A stretch of DNA of 64,000 nucleotides from Orychophragmus violaceus (Eukaryota; Streptophyta; Magnoliopsida; Brassicales; Brassicaceae), in NCBI GenBank assembly GCA_030180135.1, contig CM058234.1:4402001-4466000 (forward strand), written 5' to 3'. The notes under the pieces were generated by a model. It was not told where the DNA came from. It made no database searches and was given only the letters and a program-made list of their open reading frames with translations. How positions within the stretch are numbered: the first letter of the stretch is position 1; every line of letters starts with the position of its first letter. Made by a program: the position numbers and the translations under genes. Positions 23,719-34,089 of this stretch are shown piece by piece.

Positions 23719-24685
23719 ATGTCTCTCCCTCAGTGTTTTCATCTGCATCTCTCTCTACTCGCCGCGACGGCGACAATGTTAATGGTGGTTGCGGCTGCTC
23801 AGGCCGGCGGCCAAGTGTTACAGGTGGAGTTATGGTGCGTAGCGAAGAATAACGCGGAAGATTCGTCGCTCCAGACTGCGATCGATTGGGCTTGTGGACA
23901 AGGAGGCGCCGATTGCGGTCCGATTCAGCAGGGTGGACCTTGCAACGACCCGACGGATATCCAGAAGATGGCGTCGTATGTTTTCAACAATTATTACCTG
24001 AAGAACGGCCTCTCTTACGAGGCTTGCAATTTCAATAACAATGCTGCTCTCACTTCAATCAATCCGAGTAAATCCCTTATTGGAACATTCTTCTGAATTA
24101 GAAATCTCTATCTGTTGGATTCATCTTGATCTTCCAGATTCCAATTGGTGTATTTTTAGCAGCTTGTTGAAGTCGTTTGTCATGTGTGTGTTTTCAGGTC
24201 AAGGAACTTGCAAATACCCTTCGAGGTAACAGATTTATGGCGTTCGAGTGATGTTTTAAACTGCTTTTGTGATCATCAGTTTCCTTAAATAGAGCAGATC
24301 TTGGTTTGAATCTTTTGATAAGAATGAAGTTAATGTATCTCGGTGGAGGATAGATTTGATTCTTAGATTGTTCAATAGATGATGAATATGAACATTAATG
24401 AATGTGTTTGGTTTTACTTCTGGGATTCTTTGTGTTGCTTTGCTCTCGGATGATTCACATCTATTACTTGTTTCATTTGTAATTGTTATGTAACTGAACA
24501 ACAATACTCTGTAAATCTCATGGATGTGCAGTAAGAGACTGAGCAATGGCCGAGTCGCCGATGACACTTCAATGGGTTCAGGACAAGCTGATATGAGCCG
24601 TGGCAGACGGGTTTCCAGCAGTTGGATCTTGGTCTTCATTGGTTTTGGCAGCATATTGACGATGACACGGATAATTCATCTTTAG
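23719..24685 (+). CDS. PDCB5: X8-domain, GPI-anchored callose-binding protein (PDCB5-like), three exons
   Basis: Inferred exons 23719-24067, 24198-24225 (only 28 bases) and 24532-24685 join in phase to 176 residues. Residues 1-29 are a signal peptide (ATATMLMVVAAAQA). The X8 domain spans about 35-120 with six cysteines: WCVAKNNAEDSSLQ, DWACGQGGADC, GPCNDP, EACNFNNNAAL, GTCKYPS. After a Ser/Gly-rich spacer (DDTSMGSGQADMSRGRR) the protein ends in a hydrophobic tail (SSSWILVFIGFGSIL), fitting a GPI signal. Family members bind callose at plasmodesmata and limit cell-cell movement. Gene order fits At3g58100. Without splicing the reading stops at 24096. It is tail to tail with the CNGC gene, 354 bp apart. 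A pseudogene copy of exons 2-3 is at 52458-53020. Confidence 0.88.
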
Positions 24686-25039
24686 GGCCACAAGCACAAG
24701 CTCGTTGATGATGAGAAAAGGTCTAATATCTAACATCTTGATTTCGTTTCCTTCCAATTCATCCCACTGCGAGTAAGTTTCAACGTGTATTGATGATAGC
24801 TTCAACTGGAATTTGTAATGATATGTCTCTTTGTCAACGCATATATAACATAGTTAAAGTCTTTGAAGTTGATGTCACCCAGTCGATGACAATAACTAGA
24901 GAAGAGTAAGGTCACGTTTGGGTTGACAAGTTTTAAGTTTAACATGGGCAATAAAGGGCGATGATTCCTTCTTCATGATGAGATTTAAACCCTTCTCGTC
25001 TGATTATGTGGTAGTAGTACGCCGTTTCTATTCAATGAT

Positions 25040-28018
25040 TCACGCTGCTCCATCATTTGAAAACTTGGGTTCAGTTGGTTTGAGAGGTACTAGAGGTATC
25101 TGTGAAATGCTGGAACAATCCGCTGCAGTATTCCTTCGGCAATGTCGTCTCCATGCTGCCTGTATGTAGCATGATCCCCAAGCTCGCCAATCGTGTGAAT
25201 AGAATCTGCAAATTGTATGGCAACATCACCAAGAAGAAAAACTGAGTCCTGCAGTTTACTTATGGAGGTATTTAAAAGAAAAAACTATGTATTTAGGGTT
25301 TGAACCCTTGCCTGAATATGTGTTTAAGTTTGTCGCTATGAAGGCGACTGAAATGGGAAGCTACAAACTTGACATCATCAGGCAAGAGTATGAAGCCTTC
25401 AACATCTGTAAGACTTATTACGGTTCCGTTTGAGGTGGGAAGTGAAGAAAGACTGGGATCTAGAAGAAGAACGAAGAGACGACCCCCACATATTTCACCT
25501 GGCCCGATGCGGAAAGAATAACCGCAGCTAGACATTCCACTCAGCTCGCCTCTCGTTACAATAAGCATTTCCTGAACCGGGTCACCTAGTTTCACTATGT
25601 AGCTATTTGCCGAGTAGAACACGGGCTTCACCCGATCGCACAATGCTTCTAGTAGCCAACCATCATTCATTTCGAAGAGAAGGGGAACCTGAAAACGCAA
25701 AAAGATACATTTTAAGAAACTATATGAACAGAGAGATACATGGAATGATTTCGCAGTAAGGAGTTTACTTGCTCTAGTAACTTCAAGTAAAAGTGTTGTT
25801 TGGTTTCGATCCTGAGGTCTTTTGGAAGGCTACGAAGAAGAGCTTCCTCTTCTGTGCCTCTGGTTTCTTCCCATTTATAATCTTGGAATTTCCTAATGCG
25901 TTCCTTTAGATTCTCTGGTAGCATCCTAAAGGTCATCCATTTTTCTATGTCTCTCTTCTCCTCCTCCCGTTCATCTATTCTTATAGTAGTTGATTGCAAG
26001 TACTTCTGTGATGACCACGTAAAGAATCAGCATTACAAGATCAAAATCTAAATGATGAGGTGTGAGTTTATTACCTGAACATTTCCAATGAGCACAGCAA
26101 ACAAGACTAAACCAGAGACACAAATGATGATAGCAAAAACGACTTCCCCTACAGAGTTACTTGTCTCTAGGTTCTGTCCTAAAGCACTGTAATTGTTCAA
26201 GAGAATCTGGTTAGGCATAAGCAAAATATACGGAAGAAATATCGAACTGAACTGAAAAATATGAAACAAATCCAAACCCGAACCGATAAAATATATGAAT
26301 AGATCCGAAATATCTAAATGAATCCAAAGCTCTTATATCCGAAGAACCGAAACAAAATTTGAATTGAATCAATAATCGAATGGTATCCAAAATATATAAA
26401 CTACAATTATATACTCAAAATATTAATTATGTTTAGATTTAATATAACAAAGTTATCCAAAATTACAATTAAATTTTTTAAATATATAGGTTATTTTAGA
26501 TCAAAATAATTAAATTGCCCAAAATAAATAATATATATAAAAGTTTTTGTTATATTCATCATAAAATGTAACCGATTTTTATTTTTGTTTATGATTTTTT
26601 GGATATCCAAATGGACCCGAACCAAACCTAAACCGAAATTCTAAAATACCCGAATGAGTCTTACATGGTTGTATCTGAAAATCCGAAAGAACCTGAACGG
26701 GTATCCGAACCCCGAGGCCTAGGTCTGATTGTAACCACAAAACTTAATAAAGAATGGGCTAAGCTATGAGAGTTTATATGTAACACACCTAAGATTTCGG
26801 AGTCCCCACCAAAAGCAGTTGAAGAACTTCCTTGGAAAATCCCTTGACTGTACCACCTCAGATTTCAATGCATCAATGTACATACCAAAGTTAAAAAGTG
26901 TGGAGTTTGTGATTTGCTCAGGGTCGATTAATGGGCATGAAGTGTTGAGAAAACGACTGTTGTCGCCGACATCGCCTCTTGCACATAAGAGATTGGTTAG
27001 GTTACATCCGGATATTTTAACACACGCTTCATGCCAACATCTGTCTTTCTTTTCAATTGCACTTAAGTACCAGAAAGCCCCAATTACCTGGCCAACAAAC
27101 GATCAAATATAGTTCTAACATGTTTGTTGTTTGTGAGTGTCTAACAAAGGAAAAGCATTGTGAGGGAGGAGAGTGCTACTTACGTGACTTGGCAACAAGT
27201 AAAGGAAAAGGTTTAAAGCCGCTCCAACCCACTTCGTTTGAGATACCGTACCAGAAGCTCTTGTCACTTCTTTGAAAATCGGATAGATACGGATGCTTCT
27301 TGGGATATATTGACAAAACATTACCCATTTTAGTATTTCCTTCGACACTAGTGAGGCAGTCCTTTGCTTTCTTGAAACGAGACCAAGAACCACCACCTGC
27401 GAGATCTCTAAATCAATCATTCTGATGTTATTCAAAACTAAAGAGCTAGTAGGAAGATAACACACAACACAAACACACCTGGGGAATGGGGAGAACAGAA
27501 ACAATGTCAACAACGAAGTAAAAAAGGCAAAGTCTTTTTCTTATACCCTTAGAATGCACGATTAACTCGCCTCTTAGTGACACCACTTGAGAACGAGGAG
27601 CAAAGATCTCAGTTATGAAATGAAAAATGATGTGAATCACATAGAATGTGTCAATAACAGTACGAAGGACACAAACTGCTGTTCCAAGCTTCTTGTCCAA
27701 AGTGAAGCAGAATTTTTGAGAATCAATCACAGGGATAAAGAAAAACAAAGGATCAATGGCTAAAGCAACCACGCAAAAGAACAAGACAGTCTTCCTCCAG
27801 TTTTCAAGACTTTTCATCTTCCAGAACATTTTCTCAAACCATCCTTTAACACTCGTGATAGATAGTGTTGAAGGTTTCACCACATGGTCAATATCAAACC
27901 TGCATCAACAAGAGATCACTATAACAACAACTCCTCGCACAAATACTATATAAAAAGCTAACTAGTTCATCAAAATCCGAAGAAGATACCTCGTGTATCT
28001 ACTCCTCCGATGATTCAT
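25040..28018 (-). CDS. CNGC11/12: Cyclic-nucleotide-gated channel, CNGC11/12-like, copy 1 (eight exons)
   Basis: Inferred exons, 5' to 3': 27990-28018, 27479-27899, 27184-27396, 26789-27087, 26075-26186, 25769-26005, 25312-25688 and 25040-25205. They join in phase to 617 residues. The start MNHRRSRYTR is CNGC12-like. S1-S4 follow (VVALAIDPLFFFIPVID, then LPIPQ and YIPRSIRIYPIFKEVTR), then the pore (CFWWGLRNL, filter GQN) and S6 (GLVLFAVLIGNVQ). The C-linker (LPKDLRIETK), a cNMP-binding domain and an IQ motif (YIQAAWRRHCRR) complete it. It should be a plasma-membrane Ca2+/cation channel; Arabidopsis CNGC11/12 act in immunity and cell death. Exon 8 has an in-frame loss of about 40 codons relative to copy 2, and intron 7 appears to use a GC donor. 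Intron 4 contains a decayed repeat. Open throughout, so possibly functional. Confidence 0.85.
26205..26735. repeat. Decayed interspersed repeat inside CNGC copy 1, intron 4
   Basis: AACCGAAC/ATCCGAA-rich sequence that recurs at 54835-55290 (same intron of copy 2) and, more loosely, at 57060-57545. Its presence in both introns dates it before the duplication. Confidence 0.6.
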
Positions 28019-28373
28019 GTATGGATGGTAGTTTCTTCCTCAGTCTGTAACTTTTTCCTGAGAGAATCCGTTCAAGAAAATGAAGTCCACTCGGTCGTCT
28101 CTCTATCCATGCTAGTTCATTTCCATGGTAAAATAATACTCACCAGTCATCTGCCTGCTATGCTATCCAGTGTTGACTGACTTTTCACAAATAGTACTCC
28201 ATAGTCTTGTTGGGCTGAGCTGGGTCTCACAGGTGAAGCTGTTGCAGAAAGGCTACAAGCCCATTATATTTTAACTTCATACTCTTTTGATATCTTTATT
28301 TCTTTTTGGACAAAACTCTTTTGATATCTATGTCGATGAATTAGAACATTAGGAAACCATGTTCTTGAGATCA
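28019..28373 (-). promoter_or_regulatory. Upstream region of CNGC copy 1
   Basis: Shared almost base for base with 56641-56953 upstream of copy 2, so both copies kept about 310-350 bp of 5' flank. Homology stops at about 28373, where the LTR of element C begins. Confidence 0.6.
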
Positions 28374-28375
28374 CT

Positions 28376-30065
28376 TGTAATGGCCGGTCCAGATTTTTTT
28401 AAAGAGAAAAAGGAAGGGAGAAGCCCAACCCCAGTTTCTATTTTTTTGAATTAGGGCTTTTCCCTCTCCTTCCATTATAAATACTCTTGCCTCCTTTCAT
28501 AATTCTCATCTTAAATCTTTCCTGCGAAGCTTTGTCGTGTTCCTCTGTCGATCGTGCCTTCCCGAAACCTTTACCGGCGACCTCCTCTCTCTCTCTCCTC
28601 CTTCAGGTAACACCGAGAAACCTAGATCTAAAATATTTTTCAAAAAAAAACCGGAATTGAATTTTAATTATAACTTCTGAACCGTTTTAAACCCCCTGAA
28701 ATCGAAACCACCACCGCGACCGTCGCGTCGAGACGAAGCCAAAGCCGCCAACCGATCGCCAGTCTGCTGCCACAAGCGCCTTCACGCGTCGGAGGTGTGC
28801 CACACGCGTGAGATCCACCCGTTGGAATCCACGTGCCGCCGCCAGAGAAATCACGCGCCATCGCCGCCGTCGCTGGAGAACCGCCAGAGCTGCCGCCGGC
28901 CGCCGCCAGCGCACTGTAAGAGCCGCCGCCGTCCGCCGCCACCAGACTGCCGCCACCGGACCGTCGCCGAGTTAACCCGCCGGCGACCGAGTCAACTCGG
29001 TTGACCGATTTGTGCGTTGACCGGTTCGGATTAGGTTGATCGGCCGGTTTAATTTCCAATTTATAATTTTAATTTCAATTTGGTCCAATTGCAATTAATT
29101 TTCGGTTTAGTTTGGTTAGAATTAGTTTAGTGTAATTGGGCTGATTATGGATTGGACCTGGTTTAGTCTAGGTTTGGGATTGACCGGGTTGACCGGTTGG
29201 CTTTGACCGTTAACTTTTAGTCAACCAAACTTCAAGTGGCCATAACTTGCTCATCCCTAATCCGATTCAAGCGAAACGAAAACCTAAAATAATTGTTTTT
29301 CCGTCCTCTTTTTTTTTTCAGTTATGAAGTCCGTTCTGGAATCCCAAAATTATGCTTTTGCCCTTTTTGGCCAAGGTGAGGACTGAACGTGATCCATTCT
29401 CGCTTCATTTCGATTCCGGGAGATAGTCCCCTGTTAATAGCGTCTTTCCTAGGTAGCTTAGGCTAGTGAATGCTTGATTGATTGTGGAACATAGAATGCT
29501 AGGTTATCGCTTAAACCGAAAACATTGCTTGTGTTTGAAGGCTTTTCTGTTTAGTTGCTTGTGCTAGGCGGCTGTGCCAGGCTTTTGTGCAGGGGCACGT
29601 GTCTGAGACCGAAGAGGGAAAGGCACTTGTTCTGAAGGTCGTCGGGGGAGGTGTGACGCGCCTTCCCAAAGAAGTGATGTGAGGTGTGGCCTGCGCGCCG
29701 GTGTAGTCGTGATTCTGTGTGAGCGATATATGTGTAGGTTGATTGTGTGAGCCCTCGAGCGTGTGTGCAAGGTGTTATTAGCCAGGAACGTTTCCATTGT
29801 CGTGTGGCATAAGCCGAGATCGCAAGTTCCCTGTATCCACCCTCACTGGGTAATTGTGTTTGAAACAATTACTCATGCCTCCCTTTTCCTTTCTCGTGCG
29901 GTCTAGATTCAGGATTGACGATCGATCGATGCTATTAGTGGATTTGAACCGAATAAAGCGCGCAGGTTCCTGGGACTGGATTGTGAAGGCAGCCTGGTTG
30001 GCCCGTTACAGTTCGACGGGTGCTCTAGCGTCGCGTCTCCGGTTCGCCGGGAGATGGATGTTACA
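28376..30065 (+). repeat. LTR of element C (LTR retrotransposon, superfamily undetermined)
   Basis: Starts TGTAATGGCCGG and ends GGATGTTACA, giving a TGTAA/TTACA inverted terminus of a 1.69-kb LTR. TATAAATACTC near 28480 is a likely TATA box. Directly after it comes a decayed primer site. No matching second LTR was found in the window, so element C is incomplete. Confidence 0.6.
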
Positions 30066-30084
30066 ATTTAATATCAGAACCTGG
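30066..30084 (+). other. Decayed tRNA-Met primer-binding site of element C
   Basis: TATCAGAACCTGG resembles the usual TGGTATCAGAGCC with G-to-A changes, as expected for deamination of methylated cytosine on the other strand. Confidence 0.55.
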
Positions 30085-30470
30085 GTTAAGGTCCCCCAGT
30101 GCCGTCATGGGGGATCAGTTTTCGTTGTTTTCCTAAAAAACTGAGTTTTCAATTTTCAAAAGCGTTTGCGAAAATTTTATAAAAGATGTTACTTTGCGAA
30201 AGGTTTCTTTAAAACACCAATTATATCTTGATTGTCTCTTGTCGTGACCTCACCTTTCCATGTTCTATCCGATTTTGGTCCCCACTTCTTTGTACTTTCT
30301 TGTTCCGCACCATACCCCGAAAGCGCGTTCTGCCCCAAATCAACCCGATGAGGTGACCCACCACGAGGACCGCATCCGCACTTGGACCGTCCGCCTTTGT
30401 TCCCGCAACCGGACCTATGTAATCACCTATGCCAGCAGCATCAGACCCGCAGTCTTCCCGAAAGAGGTGA

Positions 30471-30996
30471 CGACCCAAGGAGATTCCAGTGGATGTACCG
30501 TCCACGTGTGCAGCCCCGCCGAGTTCCCCTAGGAACCGGAGGCCGAGGAAGGAGCCAGCAGTGGAGGAAACCGACCCAGAGCATGCATCATTTTTGGGAC
30601 AAATGTACGCGCATCCACCAACTTCACATGTTCCTCCGTACCCAGAGTTTGGGCCGGAGCTGATCCTGACAGATGACGCACCATCCCCGGCACATGAGTC
30701 TTCAACTTACGACCATCAACTGATCCAGTTGGTGGGAATGGATGTTGATGAGTACCTGCAACTATTTCTATGGGTCCCTCTCTACCAGCCTCCCCGGCAT
30801 TCGGTGCACTGGCTAGCGTTGTTCCTGGGAGGATTGTTGCCCGAGACCCGACAGGATGTGTCAGAGGGGTATGTGTATGGTTCGTTCTACCTGGTGGTGA
30901 TGGTAGCTAGGTATGCTCGACTGGTTGAGATCAGTTAGAGGGAGCTGGCTCTCCGACAGCTGGCTATGGAGCGACAGGAGGCTATGACACGACATG
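30471..30996 (+). pseudogene. Element C gag-like ORF, 5' part, interrupted
   Basis: The frame runs from RPKEIPVDVPST through a domain with QLVGMDVDEYLQLFLWVP and YGSFYLVVMVARYARLVE, with a TAG at 30936-30938, then RELALRQLAMERQEAMTRH. It is cut at 30996 by Copia-A and continues in the same frame at 46014. It resembles retroelement gag N-terminal regions, but I cannot name the family. Confidence 0.55.
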
Positions 30997-31614
30997 TGTT
31001 GGATCCCACTGGATCTAGGGTTTGATATATTGAATGAAAACCAACCTCGTTCTTACCTTTCTGGCAGCGGAATTGAGATGGTGAACGAGATCAGTGGAGC
31101 AACGCAAACGCCTTGCCTCTACCAGATACACACGCACGCTCCCTGGAAACGGGATGCTAGTGCCGGATCAACGGAAATCGATTCTCTCTGGTGTTTCTAC
31201 TGTTTCTGTCAAGAAAAGTCAACTGCCTAGTGTTTAGGTCGAAACTTACTTGTTATATCCGACCTCAAACACAATTAACGGGCCAGACTTAATCAAGTCT
31301 TAATTCGAAAAGCCTTTCGAAAAACCCGAACTGTGTCGATCGACACAACACCATTTTATCGATTGTAATGTGTATCCAATACACACTAATATGATCATTA
31401 CCATAATGATCATTCCCATGTCGTAGCTTCCAATTTGCTTAGGTGTGTGACCCTATAGGATCATATAGTACTGGTAGTAAGTCCATAACTTACAGATTGC
31501 AAGAGGCTTCTAGCAAAACATTGCAACCGCCCAGTACTACACGAATGTCTGATCTCGACACACAACTATCATCAGGAGTGAGTACAAGTGTGATTTCAGG
31601 ACACTATCCCAACA
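30997..31614 (-). repeat. Copia-A 3' LTR (left)
   Basis: TGTTGGATCC...TATCCCAACA. Contains one copy of the dyad TGTCGATCGACA (31334-31345). Confidence 0.9.
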
Positions 31615-32435
31615 ATCTCCCACTTGTACTGGAATCATCAATTCCTATAATCCTTTTGTCTCTATATCTCGATTTGGCATAAGGCAAGATTGGTGTCATC
31701 CTTATTACGCCAACATCGTGTTTATCGAACTCCTGATCTCATACTGAACATTACAAACAACTGAACTACAGTTCGTTTGAGTGCGGCCACACATTTTCTC
31801 AGTATTAAGTCTTCGATAGGCCCTGAGATATTTATCTCCCGTTATACAGGAGGGACAAATTCCATCTTGTTCCATCCCTGTTTCAACGCACACTTCATGA
31901 TATACTTGAACAGTGCCGTTATAGTCGCCAGTTACGGGTCGACGTTTGACAAAGTCAAAGTGTACCAATTCATATGCAAGAAAGCATGATGAACTCAGGT
32001 CTAAGGACTATACTCTATAGTCGTAATGAGAACCTCTTATGACACAGATATAACTATCTTGTAGACTTCTCATTTGCGGGTCATGTCCGATCATATGTTC
32101 ACTAACATATATCTATGTGACTGACTGCGATAATCATATCATTGGCTCCATGAAACTTAGCCAACAGTCACCTCACAATCTAGTCTCTAACGGTTGTCAG
32201 TGTCCCAATTCTACAACCTCGACTAGTGACAAAATAATTTATTAACTTATAGGGTTTCATGATCAAGTCCTCAACTTGATGACCTATAATATGTCATAAA
32301 CTTATTTTGGGACCATTATTTAGATCACAATAAATAATGCTGAAATCAAATTTCATTAAACATTTCCAAAAGAATGTTTACAAGATTGTCTTATTATAAC
32401 TAAAACAAAAACTAAAACTCCCACTAGAATCAAGA
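31615..32435 (-). other. Long 3' non-coding region of Copia-A
   Basis: About 820 bases between the pol stop and the 3' LTR. No ORF, yet clearly similar to the matching segment of Copia-B (33244-34089); shared blocks include CTAAGGACTATACTCTATAG and TATGACACAGATATAA. Confidence 0.75.
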
Positions 32436-32626
32436 TTACATCTTAAGATCTCTAATGCCTACAGCAGTCGTATGACTCTCATGCTTAGGCCTTGGGAGTG
32501 ACTTAGTCAGAGGATCAGCGACATTCTCGTCTGTCGGAACTCGGCTGATCTTCACATCACCTCTATTGACGATATCTCGAATCAGGTGATATCTCCTCTC
32601 CACATGTTTGGACTTCTGGTGTGACC
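32436..32626 (-). pseudogene. Copia-A RNase H C terminus (separated by Copia-B)
   Basis: Reads RSHQKSKHVERRYHLIRDI ... VADPLTKSLPRPK to a TAA at 32436-32438. It is the end of the pol frame that stops at 40239 on the other side of Copia-B. Confidence 0.85.
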
Positions 32627-33243
32627 TGAAGGATTGTTTAGTGTTTGTCCTGGTTTAATTCTGTCAGATTAAACTCTACTAAACATATTGGATCTAGGTT
32701 CTTTGCAGAATCATAAAGGGATCTCAGTAAATACCTTGTTTATGAAGCGGATTAGAGAGGTATCGTCAGAGATCAGCAGAACCGCCAAGGGACAGCTCCT
32801 CCAGAGGTTCACACACGCACACTTCAGGAAGAATGGCTGCTAGACCAGAGAGGAGGGAGGCGCAGAGAGAGTTGTGAGAGAGAGCAACTAGGTTAAGTTT
32901 TAGTTATAAAACTCTTGTCTAGTTCTGTTGGGCTTTTGGGCCCAAATCCCAGTCTGATTAAATCCCTTAGATTTAATCAGGCCCTTTAATCTCTCTAAGT
33001 ATAGTAAATGCCTGGCACTTTTACCGTACTTCTGCTGAACCATTCCCTTATAGTTTTCCTGTTAGCTTAGGCGTGTGACCCATATGGGATCATATAATAA
33101 AGGCAATAAATCCAAGACTTACAGATCATGAGCGGACTCTAGCAAGCCATCATGACCCCCAGTATTATATGACTTATGTCTGATCATTGACATACTCTTA
33201 CTTTCTATAGACAGTACAGAGATTACTGGACATAATTCCAACA
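32627..33243 (-). repeat. Copia-B 3' LTR (left)
   Basis: 617 bp, same length as the right LTR. Confidence 0.9.
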
Positions 33244-34089
33244 ATCTCCCACTTGTACTGGAATCTCTGTATTCATAATCCTTTTGTCTCAATATCTCGA
33301 TTAGTCATAAGGCAAGATGAGTGTCATCCTTATAAAGCCTAATCATGTTCATCGGACTCTGATTTGACACTGACAATCCAAACGACTCGGGACAGTCCGT
33401 TTGAGCATGGCCATGCATTTTCCAGTATTCAAATCTCCGATTGGCCTAGAGATATTCACTCCATTTATATTGGAGGGACAAATCCCGTCTTGTTCCATCA
33501 CTGTACTACTCACTTCATCATACACCCAATCAAGGTCCTTATAACTATCGCTTAACGACAGCGTTAGACAATGATCAAAGCGCATCAGTTCATGTGCAGT
33601 CACATGCATGCGAACTCAGGTCTAAGGACTATACTCTATAGTCGTAGTGAGAATCTCTTATGACACAGATATAAATATCCTGAAGAGTTCTTATGAGCGG
33701 GTCTTGTCCGGTCGTATGTTCCTCAACATACACCTATGTACTGACTTTGATGCCGTGCATCTATGACACCATGAAACTTGGTCATAAGTCACATACCAAT
33801 CTAGTCTCACGCGGTTGTTGGTGTTCCAATTTCAACAACCTTCGACTAGGGACAGGATGATGTAAGCCATCTATCAAATATAGGGTCTCATGATCAAGCC
33901 AAATGACTTTGATGACTCAAGATCAAGTCACTTACTTCGATGACCTATAAAATGGTTTATATCATTTTGGAACGATTATTTCATCACAGTTAAAATAATC
34001 TTGAAATAATAATTTCATTAAACAAAAATGTTTTTACAAGAACATATCAATAACCAAATAAATCCCTCAAACTCCCACTCAAATTTAGA
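33244..34089 (-). other. Long 3' non-coding region of Copia-B
   Basis: About 850 bases after the pol stop with no coding capacity, similar to 31615-32435 of Copia-A. Confidence 0.75.

Noticed and set aside
24256..24654. Minus-strand 132-codon ORF over PDCB5 exon 3
   Set aside because: Overlaps plus-strand exons 2-3 and their intron, which have good splice sites and X8-family content.
28664..29059. Gly/Ala/Arg-rich ORFs in GC-rich DNA
   Set aside because: Several overlapping ORFs on both strands arise from CCGCCG-rich LTR sequence; none has a domain.
30221..30663. Overlapping ORFs around 30.2-30.6 kb as independent genes
   Set aside because: They lie in the decayed internal region of element C; only the frame that runs into the gag-like domain and continues past Copia-A is meaningful.
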